From Byssovorax sp. (GTDB lineage Bacteria > Myxococcota_A > Polyangia > Polyangiales > Polyangiaceae), in NCBI GenBank assembly GCA_025362495.1, contig JANYGI010000113.1:91686-155685 (forward strand): 64,000 nucleotides of DNA, read 5' to 3'. Numbering within the stretch: the first letter of the stretch is position 1; every line of letters starts with the position of its first letter. The translations under genes were made by a program, and so were the position numbers. Below the pieces are notes generated by a model, which was given only the letters and a program-made list of their open reading frames with translations, did not search any database and was not told where the DNA came from. Below are positions 8,365-17,892 of this stretch, piece by piece.

Positions 8365-10638
8365 CTACTCGTACAGGAACTTGTAATCCGACAGCATGTA
8401 CGTCATGACCGCCATCCAGGAGCGGACTGCGTACGTTTTGTCGTCGGTGATCTGGACGCCCTGGTCAAGGTCTTTCCCGGTGACCTTGTCCCAGCGGCCG
8501 GAGCACTCGTTCGAGAGCCCCGTGTCGCCGCTCTCGCTGAGCTCGTGCCAGGTGTCCAGGAAGAGCTGGTACGTCCGCTCGATTTCCGGGTCGCCGACCT
8601 CGAGCTTCTCGCCCAGCACGAGCTGGTGCAAGTACTGGATGTTCTTCTTGATGTCCGTGACCGAGCCGTCGACCACGTTGCCGGCCGACTCGGGGACCTC
8701 GGTGAGATCGACCATCGGGAAGAGGTGCCGATCCGCCTTGGCCTTGGTGAAGTCGTAGGCCGTCACGTGACAGGCAAGCTCGTTCGACATGCGCACGCCG
8801 ATGCTGGCGACGATGCCATTGGGCGAGGTGAGACGGCTCGTGACCGAGTCGGAGTTGATGCCGCCGTAGAGCAGCGGGTAGTCCTCGGCCAGATAGTCGT
8901 GCTGGTTGCCCCAGTCGTACTGCTTGCGCCAGTGGATCCCGAGCACCGCGGGGATCTTGCGGTTGAGCATCTCCGGCGTGAGGAGCCGCGCAGTGCCGAT
9001 GTCCTTCGTCTCGATCATCTTCGAGAAGTCGGCGCTGACGCCGCGGAAGTACGGGCTCTTGAGCACCGCCTTGACGATGATCTTGAGGTTGAAGTTGCCC
9101 GCCGTGAAGGCCGCAGCCGTCTCGCGGAAGAAGGCGTCTTGCGCTTCCCACGCCGTGAGCGACTCGGAGAAGGTGCCGAGTGTCGCGTCACGAGGGTAGG
9201 CCAGCGGATCGTGCCCGGTGAAACCCTTGTAGACGTTGTAGACCGCGGACAGCGCGAACCGCGGGTCGGCCGCGATCTCGCCGCCGAGCCAGGCGACACC
9301 CTTCGTGTACGCCGTGGGAGGCAGGGTGTCCGTCGAGAAGCCAGGCGCGAACATCTCGTCGTGCCACTTCGCGGTGGGGTCGAAGTGCTCGTAGTCCTGC
9401 TCGTCCCAGCCGCGGAACGCGCCGGCCGGCGGATCGATGACCTGGTGGCAAACCGTGCAGAGCTCCGAGTTGTGCGTCGGGTTCTCTTCGCCGGTCACCT
9501 TGGTGGCGTCGACCGGGCGCTCGGCGATCTTCAGGACGTCGGTCGCGAGGAAGAACTGGTAGACGCGGCGCGCGCGGGCGCGGTTGCGGTTGGTCGCGGT
9601 CGTTTGCCAGCGATTCAGGAACGCGGGAGTCGAGATCATGCCCGCGTGCGGGATGGCAATCCCGGGCGCCGTCTTGACGTGGGCCTCGTGAAACTCGGTC
9701 TCGTCGGTGGGATCGGCGAACTTCACGTCGGTCACGTTGTAGACCTTGGCGGAGAACGGATTGACCACCGTGTAGTCGGCCTTCACGATCTCGGTGAAGG
9801 GCTTGTCGTTCTTGACGATGTAACCGAGCAGATCGAGCGGCTCGCGCGCGATGGCCGCGTTGGCGGCGTAACGATCCGGGTCCTTGTCGTCGTAGTTGAC
9901 GTTCGGATAGTCCGTGTCGTTCATGAAGTTGAGGGCCGCGCCGCCGTACTCCAGGCCGCGATCCGTGAGCAGGAAGTCGTTCCAGATCTCCTTGAGGCGG
10001 ACGAGGAAGACCGGATCCTTCATCAGCGCGTCGATCGCCGGATCGAGGGCCGCCTCGCCACCCTTGGTGACCGCGGCGTCCTCGTCGGACGTGGGAAGAC
10101 GCGAGGCCAGCGCGAGGCTCGCCTTGCGGAGCGTCGCCGACGGGTCGAGGAGCTGCAGGCTGGCAATCGAGGCCTTCACCGGCTCAGTGCAGCTGTCTTC
10201 GGTGCCGAGGCGGCTGACCAGCTCGACGAGAGCCTTGTAGTCGTCGCTCGACTCTTCCAGGACAGCTCCGCCGCCGTGCTGCATCTGGCCGAGGGGCTTC
10301 AACAGAAGCTCGCTCTTGCCCTCGTACTGGATCTTCGAGACCTCTTTGAGCGTGCCGAGGTTCGTGTCGATGAAGCCCGGGTAGCTCGCCGGTTGAATCA
10401 CGAACTTTGCGTGACTCGTGACCACGGCCGGTCCGTCGGGCGTGTGGCACTTGGCGCACTTCGTCCCCATGAACGGGCTCCACACGCTCTGCTCGAAATA
10501 CGTGCGAGTCGCGGTGCAGTCGGCGCTGGAGCTGGAGCTGTTGCAGCCCGCTCCACTCAACGCGGCAACCGCGGCGATCAGCGTTCCCCCGATTGCAGAC
10601 CGAGAGATAATCCGTCTAGCGCTCGAACCCTTGAGCAT
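8365..10638 (-). CDS. Dihaem c-type cytochrome-like lipoprotein
   Basis: 757 residues with an arginine-containing signal and a lipobox ending SGAGC (Cys ~32), followed by a Ser run. Two CxxCH haem motifs are seen: CAKCH at 61-65 and CTVCH at about 393-397. The latter is followed by a VIDPPAGAFRGWDEQD stretch like the DUF1588-type region after the haem Cys in related proteins. The rest is largely helical. AGGAGG lies just before the ATG at 10638. Paired lipocytochrome plus DUF1501/DUF1552 genes are frequent in myxobacteria and planctomycetes, but no reaction is established. It is the first gene of a two-gene operon. Confidence 0.8.
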   Translation of the reverse strand: MLKGSSARRIISRSAIGGTLIAAVAALSGAGCNSSSSSADCTATRTYFEQSVWSPFMGTKCAKCHTPDGPAVVTSHAKFVIQPASYPGFIDTNLGTLKEVSKIQYEGKSELLLKPLGQMQHGGGAVLEESSDDYKALVELVSRLGTEDSCTEPVKASIASLQLLDPSATLRKASLALASRLPTSDEDAAVTKGGEAALDPAIDALMKDPVFLVRLKEIWNDFLLTDRGLEYGGAALNFMNDTDYPNVNYDDKDPDRYAANAAIAREPLDLLGYIVKNDKPFTEIVKADYTVVNPFSAKVYNVTDVKFADPTDETEFHEAHVKTAPGIAIPHAGMISTPAFLNRWQTTATNRNRARARRVYQFFLATDVLKIAERPVDATKVTGEENPTHNSELCTVCHQVIDPPAGAFRGWDEQDYEHFDPTAKWHDEMFAPGFSTDTLPPTAYTKGVAWLGGEIAADPRFALSAVYNVYKGFTGHDPLAYPRDATLGTFSESLTAWEAQDAFFRETAAAFTAGNFNLKIIVKAVLKSPYFRGVSADFSKMIETKDIGTARLLTPEMLNRKIPAVLGIHWRKQYDWGNQHDYLAEDYPLLYGGINSDSVTSRLTSPNGIVASIGVRMSNELACHVTAYDFTKAKADRHLFPMVDLTEVPESAGNVVDGSVTDIKKNIQYLHQLVLGEKLEVGDPEIERTYQLFLDTWHELSESGDTGLSNECSGRWDKVTGKDLDQGVQITDDKTYAVRSWMAVMTYMLSDYKFLYE

Positions 10639-10987
10639 GGGGCCTCCTGACGAGTCCGGAGAAGGAAATCCCGGCCTGAAGCAAGGGTTATCACGGCGCC
10701 AGATCGACTGTCAATCACGCAACGACATGGCTTGATGAATTATTTGCCTACATTCACTCATGAAGATATCGTCTCGTGAGAATTTTCCACCAGCACACCA
10801 GTCCTCGTTCGACATCATGCGCGCGTGGGGAGTGGTAAGTGGGTCGGCGTCTCCTCGATCGCGGCATGGCGCCCGGGGTGCGCGGACCGAGCCACGGTGC
10901 GGCGCGAGGGGTGGCGGCGCCACGAGGAGCGCGACGAGCGAAACGTCGTGGTTGACTCGCGGGGCGTCGGCTTCTAGGGTGCCCGCC
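10639..10987. promoter_or_regulatory. Divergent intergenic region with AT-rich pocket
   Basis: About 350 bases separate the divergent lipocytochrome operon and the three-gene unknown operon. Around 10730-10795 the composition is clearly more AT-rich than the surroundings, as expected for promoter DNA. No clear consensus boxes or long inverted repeats were found. The ATG at 10760 opens a frame through here, but its first 76 residues are Arg/Gly-rich noise. Confidence 0.4.
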
Positions 10988-11245
10988 ATGCAGCGCCATC
11001 GAGGCCTCTTCGTCGTGATCGCTCTCCTCGCCGTGGCCGGGTTCGGCTCCTGGTACGCCACGAAGACCTGGGAGGGCTGGGAGTACATCCTCGACATCGT
11101 CGGCAAGGGCGACAACATGCCCATCGCCGGCCTGATCCCGATCATCGCCTTCTTCACCTATCTGTCGATGGATGAAGCCTTCCGGCACGATCGCCTGATC
11201 AAGCAGGGCCGCGAGGACGAGATCCTCGACGAGATGTACAAGTAA
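10988..11245 (+). CDS. Small membrane protein, unknown function
   Basis: 85 residues from ATG 10988. It has two hydrophobic segments: ~6-24 (GLFVVIALLAVAGFGSWYA) and ~46-62 (MPIAGLIPIIAFFTYLSM). A charged C-terminal tail ends in EDEILDEMYK. A longer frame begins at 10760 but has no protein-like content before this ATG. The next gene starts 27 bases downstream, so this is the first gene of a three-gene operon. I do not recognise a family. A small integral membrane anchor or subunit for the two soluble partners is plausible but is only an inference. Confidence 0.7.
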   Translation: MQRHRGLFVVIALLAVAGFGSWYATKTWEGWEYILDIVGKGDNMPIAGLIPIIAFFTYLSMDEAFRHDRLIKQGREDEILDEMYK

Positions 11246-11272
11246 CACCGCGAACGCAGCACACAGGCGCCG

Positions 11273-12790
11273 ATGCTCGACCGGGTCGCAGTACATCAGA
11301 CGCGCCTGCGCACCCCGGGGCTGGGCCTCGACGCCAAGGGCGTGGCCCTCGGCGCGAAGGGGCTGGTGCTGCTGCCGTCGATCGATCGTCTCGTCGCGTT
11401 CCTGGCGCTCTACACGCGGCAAAACTCGCTCGCCGACTTCCTTCGCACCCTCGTCGTCGAGGTCGTCCGCTCCAAGCTGGGCGCTCGCGAGGTCACCGTC
11501 ACGTTCGCGGGCGAGAGCAGCGATCGGATGGATCGCGTGGCCGAGGTCGCGCGCCTCGCCGGCGGCTACACCTTCACGGGCACCAGCCGACACTTCGTGC
11601 AGTACCGCGACGCCGCGGCGCCCTTTGGTTACGACATCGGGCAGATCACGCCGAGCGACAGCGCGCTCGCGCTCTATCACAACGCCTTCTCGCAGACCTA
11701 CGACTCGGAGCGGAAGATCGAGATCCGATCGCTGCTGCTGCGCCTCGAGCCGCACCTGGATCCCTCGACGGCGCGCGAGCCCGGGCCGCGGTGGATCTGC
11801 GCGGAGGCCGGCCTCGGCGCCGCGCTGATTCACTACTTCGTGCGCTCCAGCGTCGAGGCCGAGGTCGGCGTCGCGGAGTGGCCGCCCGAGTCGAGCTTCG
11901 ATGACGGGCCCGTGGTTCGCTACATTTTCCGCGTCCCGGCGATCCCCGATCGCATGGTGCCGCTGCTCGCGAGCACGCCGGGGCTCGGCGTCTATCTGCC
12001 GATCGCGCCCGGCGCCGCGGTCGAGGTGGGGTATCGCCACCCGGTCAACCTCCGCGCGTGCCCGGTGTTCAGCGAGGCTGGCCTGGTGCTGTTTCGCGGC
12101 GCGGGCCGCGACGTCCTCGAGCTGACGAAGCTGCCCGCGCTCGGCGACGTCGGCGCGTTCGCGCGGGTCGAGCTGCGTCGCGAGGTGGCCGCCTCGCGCG
12201 TGCCCGAAGCGCAGGCGCGCCCCGCGGCGGTGTCGATCGCGCTGCGTCTCATGCCCTCGACCGAGCCCTGGCGCGCCGTCACGGCGAGCTGGATCAAGCC
12301 CGAGGAGATGCCGTTGCTCCGTCAGGTGGCCTATGCGCTCGGGCCCGAGACGCTGCGCAAGGCGCGCATCGCGCTGACGAAGGAGGGGGCCTATCTGCGC
12401 CAGCCCTCGGGGATCGAAGGGATCCCGGTGGGCGAGTTCTTCCGCGAGATCCGCGCTGGCCTCTACATCCCCGCCGGCTACGACGCCGTGCCGAACGTCG
12501 CTCCCGACGTGCTCTATCGCGCCCTCGGCTCGCCGTCGGGGCAGATCATCTTCATCAACCGCGACGGGCGCACCGTCGGCGTCCCGGGGGATGCGTTCGT
12601 GTCGCTGGAGACGGCGCTCCTCGAAGCGCAGGACTGGGCGCCGCTCACCGGCCTCTCGAGCGGCCTCACGGCGGCGCTCGCGACCGAGCTGCCCGAGATT
12701 TTCCTGGGCGGGACGGGCATCCGCCCGCTCCGCGACGTGCCCGCCCTGGCCGAGCTCGACAAGCCCGCTGCGATCGAAAAAGCCCAGTAA
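11273..12790 (+). CDS. Conserved hypothetical protein, middle gene of unknown operon
   Basis: 505 residues, soluble, no signal peptide and no membrane span. The composition is that of a real gene: balanced hydrophobics, low Arg and third-position GC bias. Recognisable blocks include a basic N terminus (MLDRVAVHQTRLRTPGLGL), ALIHYFVRS near 185 and a C-terminal region with FFREIRAGLYIPAGYD and SGQIIFINRDGRTVGVPGD. No catalytic motif of a known enzyme was found. Its stop overlaps the next start by one base (TAATG), so the two proteins are probably made in step and may form a complex. Confidence 0.75.
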   Translation: MLDRVAVHQTRLRTPGLGLDAKGVALGAKGLVLLPSIDRLVAFLALYTRQNSLADFLRTLVVEVVRSKLGAREVTVTFAGESSDRMDRVAEVARLAGGYTFTGTSRHFVQYRDAAAPFGYDIGQITPSDSALALYHNAFSQTYDSERKIEIRSLLLRLEPHLDPSTAREPGPRWICAEAGLGAALIHYFVRSSVEAEVGVAEWPPESSFDDGPVVRYIFRVPAIPDRMVPLLASTPGLGVYLPIAPGAAVEVGYRHPVNLRACPVFSEAGLVLFRGAGRDVLELTKLPALGDVGAFARVELRREVAASRVPEAQARPAAVSIALRLMPSTEPWRAVTASWIKPEEMPLLRQVAYALGPETLRKARIALTKEGAYLRQPSGIEGIPVGEFFREIRAGLYIPAGYDAVPNVAPDVLYRALGSPSGQIIFINRDGRTVGVPGDAFVSLETALLEAQDWAPLTGLSSGLTAALATELPEIFLGGTGIRPLRDVPALAELDKPAAIEKAQ

Positions 12791-13725
12791 TGGCCGAGGA
12801 TCTCGGCGAACGCTGCGAGGAGCTCGCCCACGAGGTGCTGGCGCCGCTGGTGCTCGGCGGGCCGATGCACCCGGTACGACCGTTCGGCGGGCGGCTCGGT
12901 CTCAGCCTGGGGATCCAGCGCGAGATCGTCGATCTCGATCTGCGCTCGCGGCTCGACGTCGCCCGCGTCCGCCGCGCTCGCTTGCTCGCGCCCGTCGACG
13001 CGCTGCCGCCGCTCGACGAGAGCGACTGGGCGGTGCTCGCCGCCTTCAACGATCTCGTCCAGCTCACGAACCAGCACCTCGTCACGGTGTTCACGCGGCG
13101 GAGCTACGCGCGCCTGCTCGGCAACGTGCGCTGGCTCTGCGAGCGCATCCCCGCGCCGCGCGACGTGCTCGGGGTGATCTCGCGGCACGCCACGTTCTGC
13201 CGCGCGCTCGAGCTCGTGCGCACCGACTCGTCGGTGAAGTGGTGGACGGGCTCGGCGCGCTTCCGCGGCGAGACGCCGCCGACGCGGCTCACCGCCTGGA
13301 AAGACCTGCGGCGCGTGGAGATCGACGCCACGCGCGTCCCGCTCACCGAGATGACGCTCGGCCTCAAGGGCATCGCGTCGGACGACTTCAACGACGCGCT
13401 CGCGCTCTGGCTCACGCGCTCGCCGCTGACCGATCTCGCCGAGGCCACGCGCAAGGCACCGGCGTTCTCGTGGTCGGCGTCCACGCTCTCGCTCATCGCG
13501 ACGACGCCGGGCCGATCGCTCGCGTTTCGCGCGCTCTCGCGGCACCCGGCCGATCGCGTCGCGGCCGCGCTCTCCAGGGCCAACGCGCAGATCCCGTCGA
13601 GCCTCGACGAGGCGCGCGAGCTCGCCATCGGCTTCACGAGCGAGGTCGCCGCCGGGCGCGCGCAGCTCGTCGAGCAGGGCAAAGGCAGCGAGGGCGAGCC
13701 GAAGAGCCGGGCCTCGCGCGGCTGA
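12790..13725 (+). CDS. Conserved hypothetical protein, translationally coupled
   Basis: 311 residues from the ATG that overlaps the previous stop (TAATG at 12788-12792). It is mostly helical and soluble, with LRRVEIDATRVPLTEMTLGLKG in the middle and a repetitive Ala-rich helical C terminus. No known domain is recognised. Several residues (W, H, C in WWTGS, ISRHATFCRALEL) are typical of a folded protein, so it is not a spurious frame. The tight coupling to the 505-residue protein suggests a stable partner. A longer upstream frame from 12058 is antisense-like noise and was not used. Confidence 0.72.
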   Translation: MAEDLGERCEELAHEVLAPLVLGGPMHPVRPFGGRLGLSLGIQREIVDLDLRSRLDVARVRRARLLAPVDALPPLDESDWAVLAAFNDLVQLTNQHLVTVFTRRSYARLLGNVRWLCERIPAPRDVLGVISRHATFCRALELVRTDSSVKWWTGSARFRGETPPTRLTAWKDLRRVEIDATRVPLTEMTLGLKGIASDDFNDALALWLTRSPLTDLAEATRKAPAFSWSASTLSLIATTPGRSLAFRALSRHPADRVAAALSRANAQIPSSLDEARELAIGFTSEVAAGRAQLVEQGKGSEGEPKSRASRG

Positions 13726-13740
13726 TCCGGCCCGCGGGGG

Positions 13741-14214
13741 TCAGTCGTCGACGACCTCGACTTCCATGATCTCCCGGCCTCGCGTCGCGGTGCTGGCGGG
13801 CGCGACGTCGCGGTAGCGCACGCGGATCGTCTGCCCTTCGCGGAGGATCTCGGGGCGGATCGGGAGGAACCAGTCGCTCGTGCCGCTCCGGAGCCGGCAG
13901 CGGGTCTCGTCGTTGGGATCGCTCCGCAGCGCGCCGACGGTGCACTCGGCGAGGCCGGCGAAGCTCGTCATCCAGTGCAGCACGACGACGGTGCCGCCGG
14001 TGACGAACACCATCGCGGCGAACGAGGCGGCGCCGATCATCGTGCCTCCGTCGGCGTCGCCGAGCGCGGCGAGCAGGCACACGGCGAGCAAAGCGCTCAT
14101 CGCGAGGACGCCAAACCCACCGAGGACGGCGCCGCGTCCCACTCGCTCGAGGAAGGGGACCCGGTAGATTGTCCGCCATCGAGGGGGAGGAGGCTTGTTG
14201 CGGTAAGCCGACAT
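13741..14214 (-). CDS. Two-TM membrane protein, unknown
   Basis: 157 residues. A basic Pro-rich N terminus (MSAYRNKPPPPRWR) precedes two hydrophobic helices at ~30-50 and ~60-85. A soluble C-terminal part has LRSGTSDWFLPIRPEILREGQTIRVRYRDVAP, which reads like a small beta-rich domain. It converges on the unknown operon with only 15 bases between stops. No family was recognised. The TM topology is the only functional hint. Confidence 0.65.
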   Translation of the reverse strand: MSAYRNKPPPPRWRTIYRVPFLERVGRGAVLGGFGVLAMSALLAVCLLAALGDADGGTMIGAASFAAMVFVTGGTVVVLHWMTSFAGLAECTVGALRSDPNDETRCRLRSGTSDWFLPIRPEILREGQTIRVRYRDVAPASTATRGREIMEVEVVDD

Positions 14215-14289
14215 GACGAGGAGAAACCTACGGTGATCCGGGGCGATCGCAAGCCGGGCGCGCCGAGAAACACAGCCGATCGCGCGCGA

Positions 14290-15444
14290 TCAGAGGATCG
14301 ATGTGTCGGCCTCGAGCCCCGCCAGGACCTTGCCGCACAGCTCCTGGATCACCGGTCCGATCATCACGTGCTGGGTCGCGACGTGGACATCGCGGAATGC
14401 GCGTTGAAGCGGGCTGGACGCATAAATCGAGGATCCGCCCGCCGCGGTGTACGCGAGATCGACGGCGCGCGCCGCGCTCGTGGTGGCGTGGCAGGCGGCG
14501 AGGCGCATCTCGGCGCGCTGCTCGATCGAGACGGCGACGCCGCTCCGGGCGACCTCGAAGGCGCTATCGCTCGCGACGTGGAGGAAGGCGCGCGCGGCCC
14601 GGATCTGCGCCTCGATCTCGGCGACGGCGGTTTGAATCGCCGGGCGCGCGGCGAGAGTGCGCTTTCCGCCAAACGGCATCTTGTCGGTCGCGAGGCGGCG
14701 AAAATCGTCGGAGGCGCTCTGCGCGATGCCGAGCGCGACGGCCGAGACGCTCAGCGCGAGGAAGCTGAACACGGGGAACTCGTGGAGCGCGCCCGTGCGG
14801 GTGCGAGGATCGGTGAAGAACGAGACCGAGCGCGCGGTGGGGACGAACGCGTCGTTGATCTCGATATCGTGGCTGCCGGTGCCCGAGAGTCCCATCACGT
14901 TCCAGGTGTCGTGGATCGTCACCGCGGCAGCGGGGAAGATCATCATTCTCGTCTCGGGGACGTTGCCGGTCGTCATCCGCGGGGCGCCCCCTTCGACGAT
15001 CACCGCGCCGCCGAGCAGCCACGTCGCGTGCTGGCAGCCGCTCGCGAAGGGCCATCGGCCGGTGACGCGGTAGCCGCCCTCGACGACGCGCGCCATGGCG
15101 CGAGGGGCGAAGACGCCGGAGACGATCGCGCCTGGATCGCCGAAGATTTCGCGCCCCGTGGCGTCGTCGAGGTACCCGGCGACGAGCGAGCTGGTGATGG
15201 CGACCATCAGGCACCACCCGGCCGCGCCGTCGGCCTTGGCGACCTCTTCGAGCACCTCGATCGCCAGGCGCGGCGAGGCCTCGAAGCCGCCGAGATCGCG
15301 GGGCACGCAGAGGCGAAACAGGCCGGCTTCGGCCATCTTCGCCGCCAGCGGCGGCGGCAAGCGGCGGCCGCGCTCGGTCTCGACGGCCGAAGCGCGGATC
15401 TCTGCGGCGAGCGAGCGGGCGGCCTGGATCGGTGACGAGATCAT
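14290..15444 (-). CDS. Acyl-CoA dehydrogenase-fold flavin monooxygenase-like protein
   Basis: 384 residues with the acyl-CoA dehydrogenase fold. The N-terminal helical domain has GLFRLCVPRDLGGFE, the middle beta domain has VTGRWPFASGCQHATW and GLSGTGSHDIEINDAFVP, and the C-terminal helical bundle ends FRDVHVATQHVMIG. That last block, with RD and H, is characteristic of the group-D two-component flavin monooxygenases (HpaH/HsaA/DszC-like) rather than true acyl-CoA dehydrogenases, whose catalytic Glu I do not see. The substrate is unknown, and a separate flavin reductase would be expected but none is in this window. Start ATG 15444. Confidence 0.82.
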   Translation of the reverse strand: MISSPIQAARSLAAEIRASAVETERGRRLPPPLAAKMAEAGLFRLCVPRDLGGFEASPRLAIEVLEEVAKADGAAGWCLMVAITSSLVAGYLDDATGREIFGDPGAIVSGVFAPRAMARVVEGGYRVTGRWPFASGCQHATWLLGGAVIVEGGAPRMTTGNVPETRMMIFPAAAVTIHDTWNVMGLSGTGSHDIEINDAFVPTARSVSFFTDPRTRTGALHEFPVFSFLALSVSAVALGIAQSASDDFRRLATDKMPFGGKRTLAARPAIQTAVAEIEAQIRAARAFLHVASDSAFEVARSGVAVSIEQRAEMRLAACHATTSAARAVDLAYTAAGGSSIYASSPLQRAFRDVHVATQHVMIGPVIQELCGKVLAGLEADTSIL

Positions 15445-15490
15445 CGCGTCACGGTAGCGGAGCCGAGCGCGCTGGAGGAGGCCTGTATCC

Positions 15491-17839
15491 TCAATTTCCT
15501 GATCGGCGCTTGCGGCCGGGTGTCGCGGCGGTGGGCGTCGCGGGGCGGCGCTGCTCGCGGGGGATGGGGAAGCCTACCCGATCGAGCTCGCGCACGCCGA
15601 TGACCTCGCCCTCGGTGATCAGCGAGGCTCGCAGCAGCGTCGCCTGGAGCTCGGCCTCGTTGCCTGGCCAGGTGTGCTCCAGCAGCGCGGCGAGCGCGTG
15701 GCTGTCGAGCCCGAGCGGGCGGCTCTGCAGGCGCACCCCGATGCGCCCGAGGTGCTCCAGCGCGAGGGCGCGGATGTCCTCGGCGCGATCGGCGAGCGTG
15801 GGCAGCGCGACCGCGCGATCGCCGAGGCGATCGGCGAGGCGCTCGCTCATCCGGCCCGTGGCCACCAGGGTGTCGACCGTCGCGGGGAGCGTGACGATGA
15901 TGCCGACGTCGTCGGTGAGCGCGGCGCCGAGGAAGCTCTGCACGTCCTCGGGGAGCGCGTGCGCGTCGAGGATCACCAGCGATCCGCCGTGGGCCGCGCG
16001 CAGCGGGGAAGCCTCGGGATCGCGCCAGCGCGCGAGATCGTGCTCGACGCGGCTCGGGCCGTCGAGGACCGTGATCGGACCGCGGCGCTTCGGCGACGCG
16101 AGGTGCGCGAGGGCGGCCCACGCCACGCCGTCGACCCCGGGCGCCGACAGGAGCGCGACGGGGTGCCCGGCCCCGGCGAGGCGCTCGATCTGATCGATCG
16201 CCGCGCGCGCCGCGGGGCTGTACGCGGCGAGTCGCGCGGGGCGTTCGAGCATCTTCGCGATGGCGATGAGCCGGCCCTCATCGCGCTCCAGCACCGCCGT
16301 CACGCGCGTGGTCTCGGCGCCGAGGCGCTCCATTTCGATCCGCGCGGCGATCTCGCGCTGGCGCGATCGCGCGAGCGCGGCCGACGAGCTGATCACCGCG
16401 CCGAGGCGATCGGCGACGGCGCGGAGCGAGCGCGCTTCTTCGAGCGTCATCGGGCCGCGGCGATCGGCGCGCGGCATCGCGAGGAGGGCGACGGCCTCGG
16501 TCTCGTCGCGCACCTCGGCCATCGCCGCGATCCCTTTTTCGTCGAGCCACGCGACCATCGGGCGGATGTCGGCGCGTCGCACCTCGACGGCGCGCGCGGC
16601 GTCGACGCGGAGGATCCGCTCCGGCTCCGAGCCCGCGAGCTCGACGAGGCCCGCGGGCAGCACGGCGCGCTCGGTGTGCACGTACCCCGCGCGATCCACG
16701 GTGACGACCTCGGCCGGCGCGATCCGGTAGAGCGCCGACGCCGCGCCCGAGGCGCCGCCGCCGCCCGGGGCCGCGCGCAATGCCATCAGCGCGGACTCCA
16801 GCGCCTCGTCGGGATCGGGGCGGAGCGCGGCGCGGCCCGCGGCGTCGAGGGCGTCGAGCCAGCGCGAGCCATCGGGGGCGAGGCGGCGCGCGAGTCCCGG
16901 GGCCGCGATGCCGGCCGCCGCGCAGAGCGCGCACGCCGCGAGCACGGCGGCGCCCGCGCGCGCCGGAGCCGCGTGCGTGAGGTACGCCGCGAGCAGCGCC
17001 GGCGGCGCGGCGAAGATCGTCACGGCGAGGATCAACCGCAGCGCGCGGGCGAGCGCCGTCGCCTCCTGCGTCACGGCGCTCGCGGCGATCGCGCCCGCCG
17101 CGGCCGTGGTGGCGACGGGGAGGATCCGCTCGGGCGGCGCGACCTCGAGCACGGCGGCGAGCACGCCGATCAGCAGCGCCGTCAGCGCGAGCAGCACCGC
17201 GGCCGTGGCGCGCTCGGCGACGCCGAGCTCGAGCCGCCGCGTCGCGCGCACGCGCAGCGCCGACGCGATCCCGAGGCCGAGCGAGCCGAGCGAAGCGGCC
17301 ACCGTGGCGTAGTCGATGAGGATCGGATCGAGCTCCCCGAAGCGGCTCGGCGCGAGCACGCGCGCCGCGGGGAGCGCCACGGCCACGGTCCACAGGAGCG
17401 ATCCCATCGCCGCGGCCTCGAGCCGGCGGGCCGACGCGGGCGGCTCGACCAGACCGCCGAGCGAGGCGATGCGCGACAGGCCGACGAGCGAGGCCATCGA
17501 CGCCGTCGCCGCGCCGACGTTGGCCATCGCGGTGAACCCCGCGCTCACCGGCCCGGTGCGCGCCGCGAGCAGCACCGCGGCGCCGCCCATCGCCGCGCGC
17601 GCCGCCGATCGCGCCGTGGCCTCGACGCGGTCTTCACCGCGCGCGGGCGGCTCGGTCGCGCGCCACCCCGCCGCCAGCAGCAGCGGCAGGGCGATCAGCG
17701 CGGCGAGCGCGAGGCCCGCGCTCCCGGCGAACGGCGACAGCGAGGGGATGCCGCCCGTCCACGCGACCTCGAGCGAGGCGAACGCGACGTAGGCCACCGC
17801 GCCGGCGGCGAGCCAGAAAGAGCGCGTGCGCCACACCAT
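15491..17839 (-). CDS. Polytopic membrane protein fused to degenerate NtrC-type AAA+ domain
   Basis: 782 residues. The first ~340 are almost continuously hydrophobic, about ten TM helices. A cytosolic GAF-like region (~350-510) and a helical linker follow. The last ~250 residues align by eye with the sigma-54 activator AAA+ domain: GGSLVILDAHALPEDVQ replaces the Walker B GGTLFLDEIG, RLADRLGDRAVALPTLADRAEDI matches the sensor/Arg-finger block, and TWPGNEAELQ matches the end of the domain. The Walker A position reads LLSAPGVDGVAWAAL with no GKE, the GAFTGA loop is missing, and there is no C-terminal HTH. It is therefore probably a non-hydrolysing membrane-tethered regulator or scaffold. The neighbouring genes do not suggest its target. 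Confidence 0.78.
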   Translation of the reverse strand: MVWRTRSFWLAAGAVAYVAFASLEVAWTGGIPSLSPFAGSAGLALAALIALPLLLAAGWRATEPPARGEDRVEATARSAARAAMGGAAVLLAARTGPVSAGFTAMANVGAATASMASLVGLSRIASLGGLVEPPASARRLEAAAMGSLLWTVAVALPAARVLAPSRFGELDPILIDYATVAASLGSLGLGIASALRVRATRRLELGVAERATAAVLLALTALLIGVLAAVLEVAPPERILPVATTAAAGAIAASAVTQEATALARALRLILAVTIFAAPPALLAAYLTHAAPARAGAAVLAACALCAAAGIAAPGLARRLAPDGSRWLDALDAAGRAALRPDPDEALESALMALRAAPGGGGASGAASALYRIAPAEVVTVDRAGYVHTERAVLPAGLVELAGSEPERILRVDAARAVEVRRADIRPMVAWLDEKGIAAMAEVRDETEAVALLAMPRADRRGPMTLEEARSLRAVADRLGAVISSSAALARSRQREIAARIEMERLGAETTRVTAVLERDEGRLIAIAKMLERPARLAAYSPAARAAIDQIERLAGAGHPVALLSAPGVDGVAWAALAHLASPKRRGPITVLDGPSRVEHDLARWRDPEASPLRAAHGGSLVILDAHALPEDVQSFLGAALTDDVGIIVTLPATVDTLVATGRMSERLADRLGDRAVALPTLADRAEDIRALALEHLGRIGVRLQSRPLGLDSHALAALLEHTWPGNEAELQATLLRASLITEGEVIGVRELDRVGFPIPREQRRPATPTAATPGRKRRSGN

Positions 17840-17892
17840 GCGGCGCCGACCTTAGTGGATCCTCCGGGCCACCGCGACCCGGAGGCGTCGGC

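Noticed and set aside
8326..10650. 774-codon plus-strand frame opposite the dihaem lipoprotein
   Set aside because: Arg/Val/Asp/Leu low-complexity shadow; the minus strand has a signal peptide and two CxxCH motifs.
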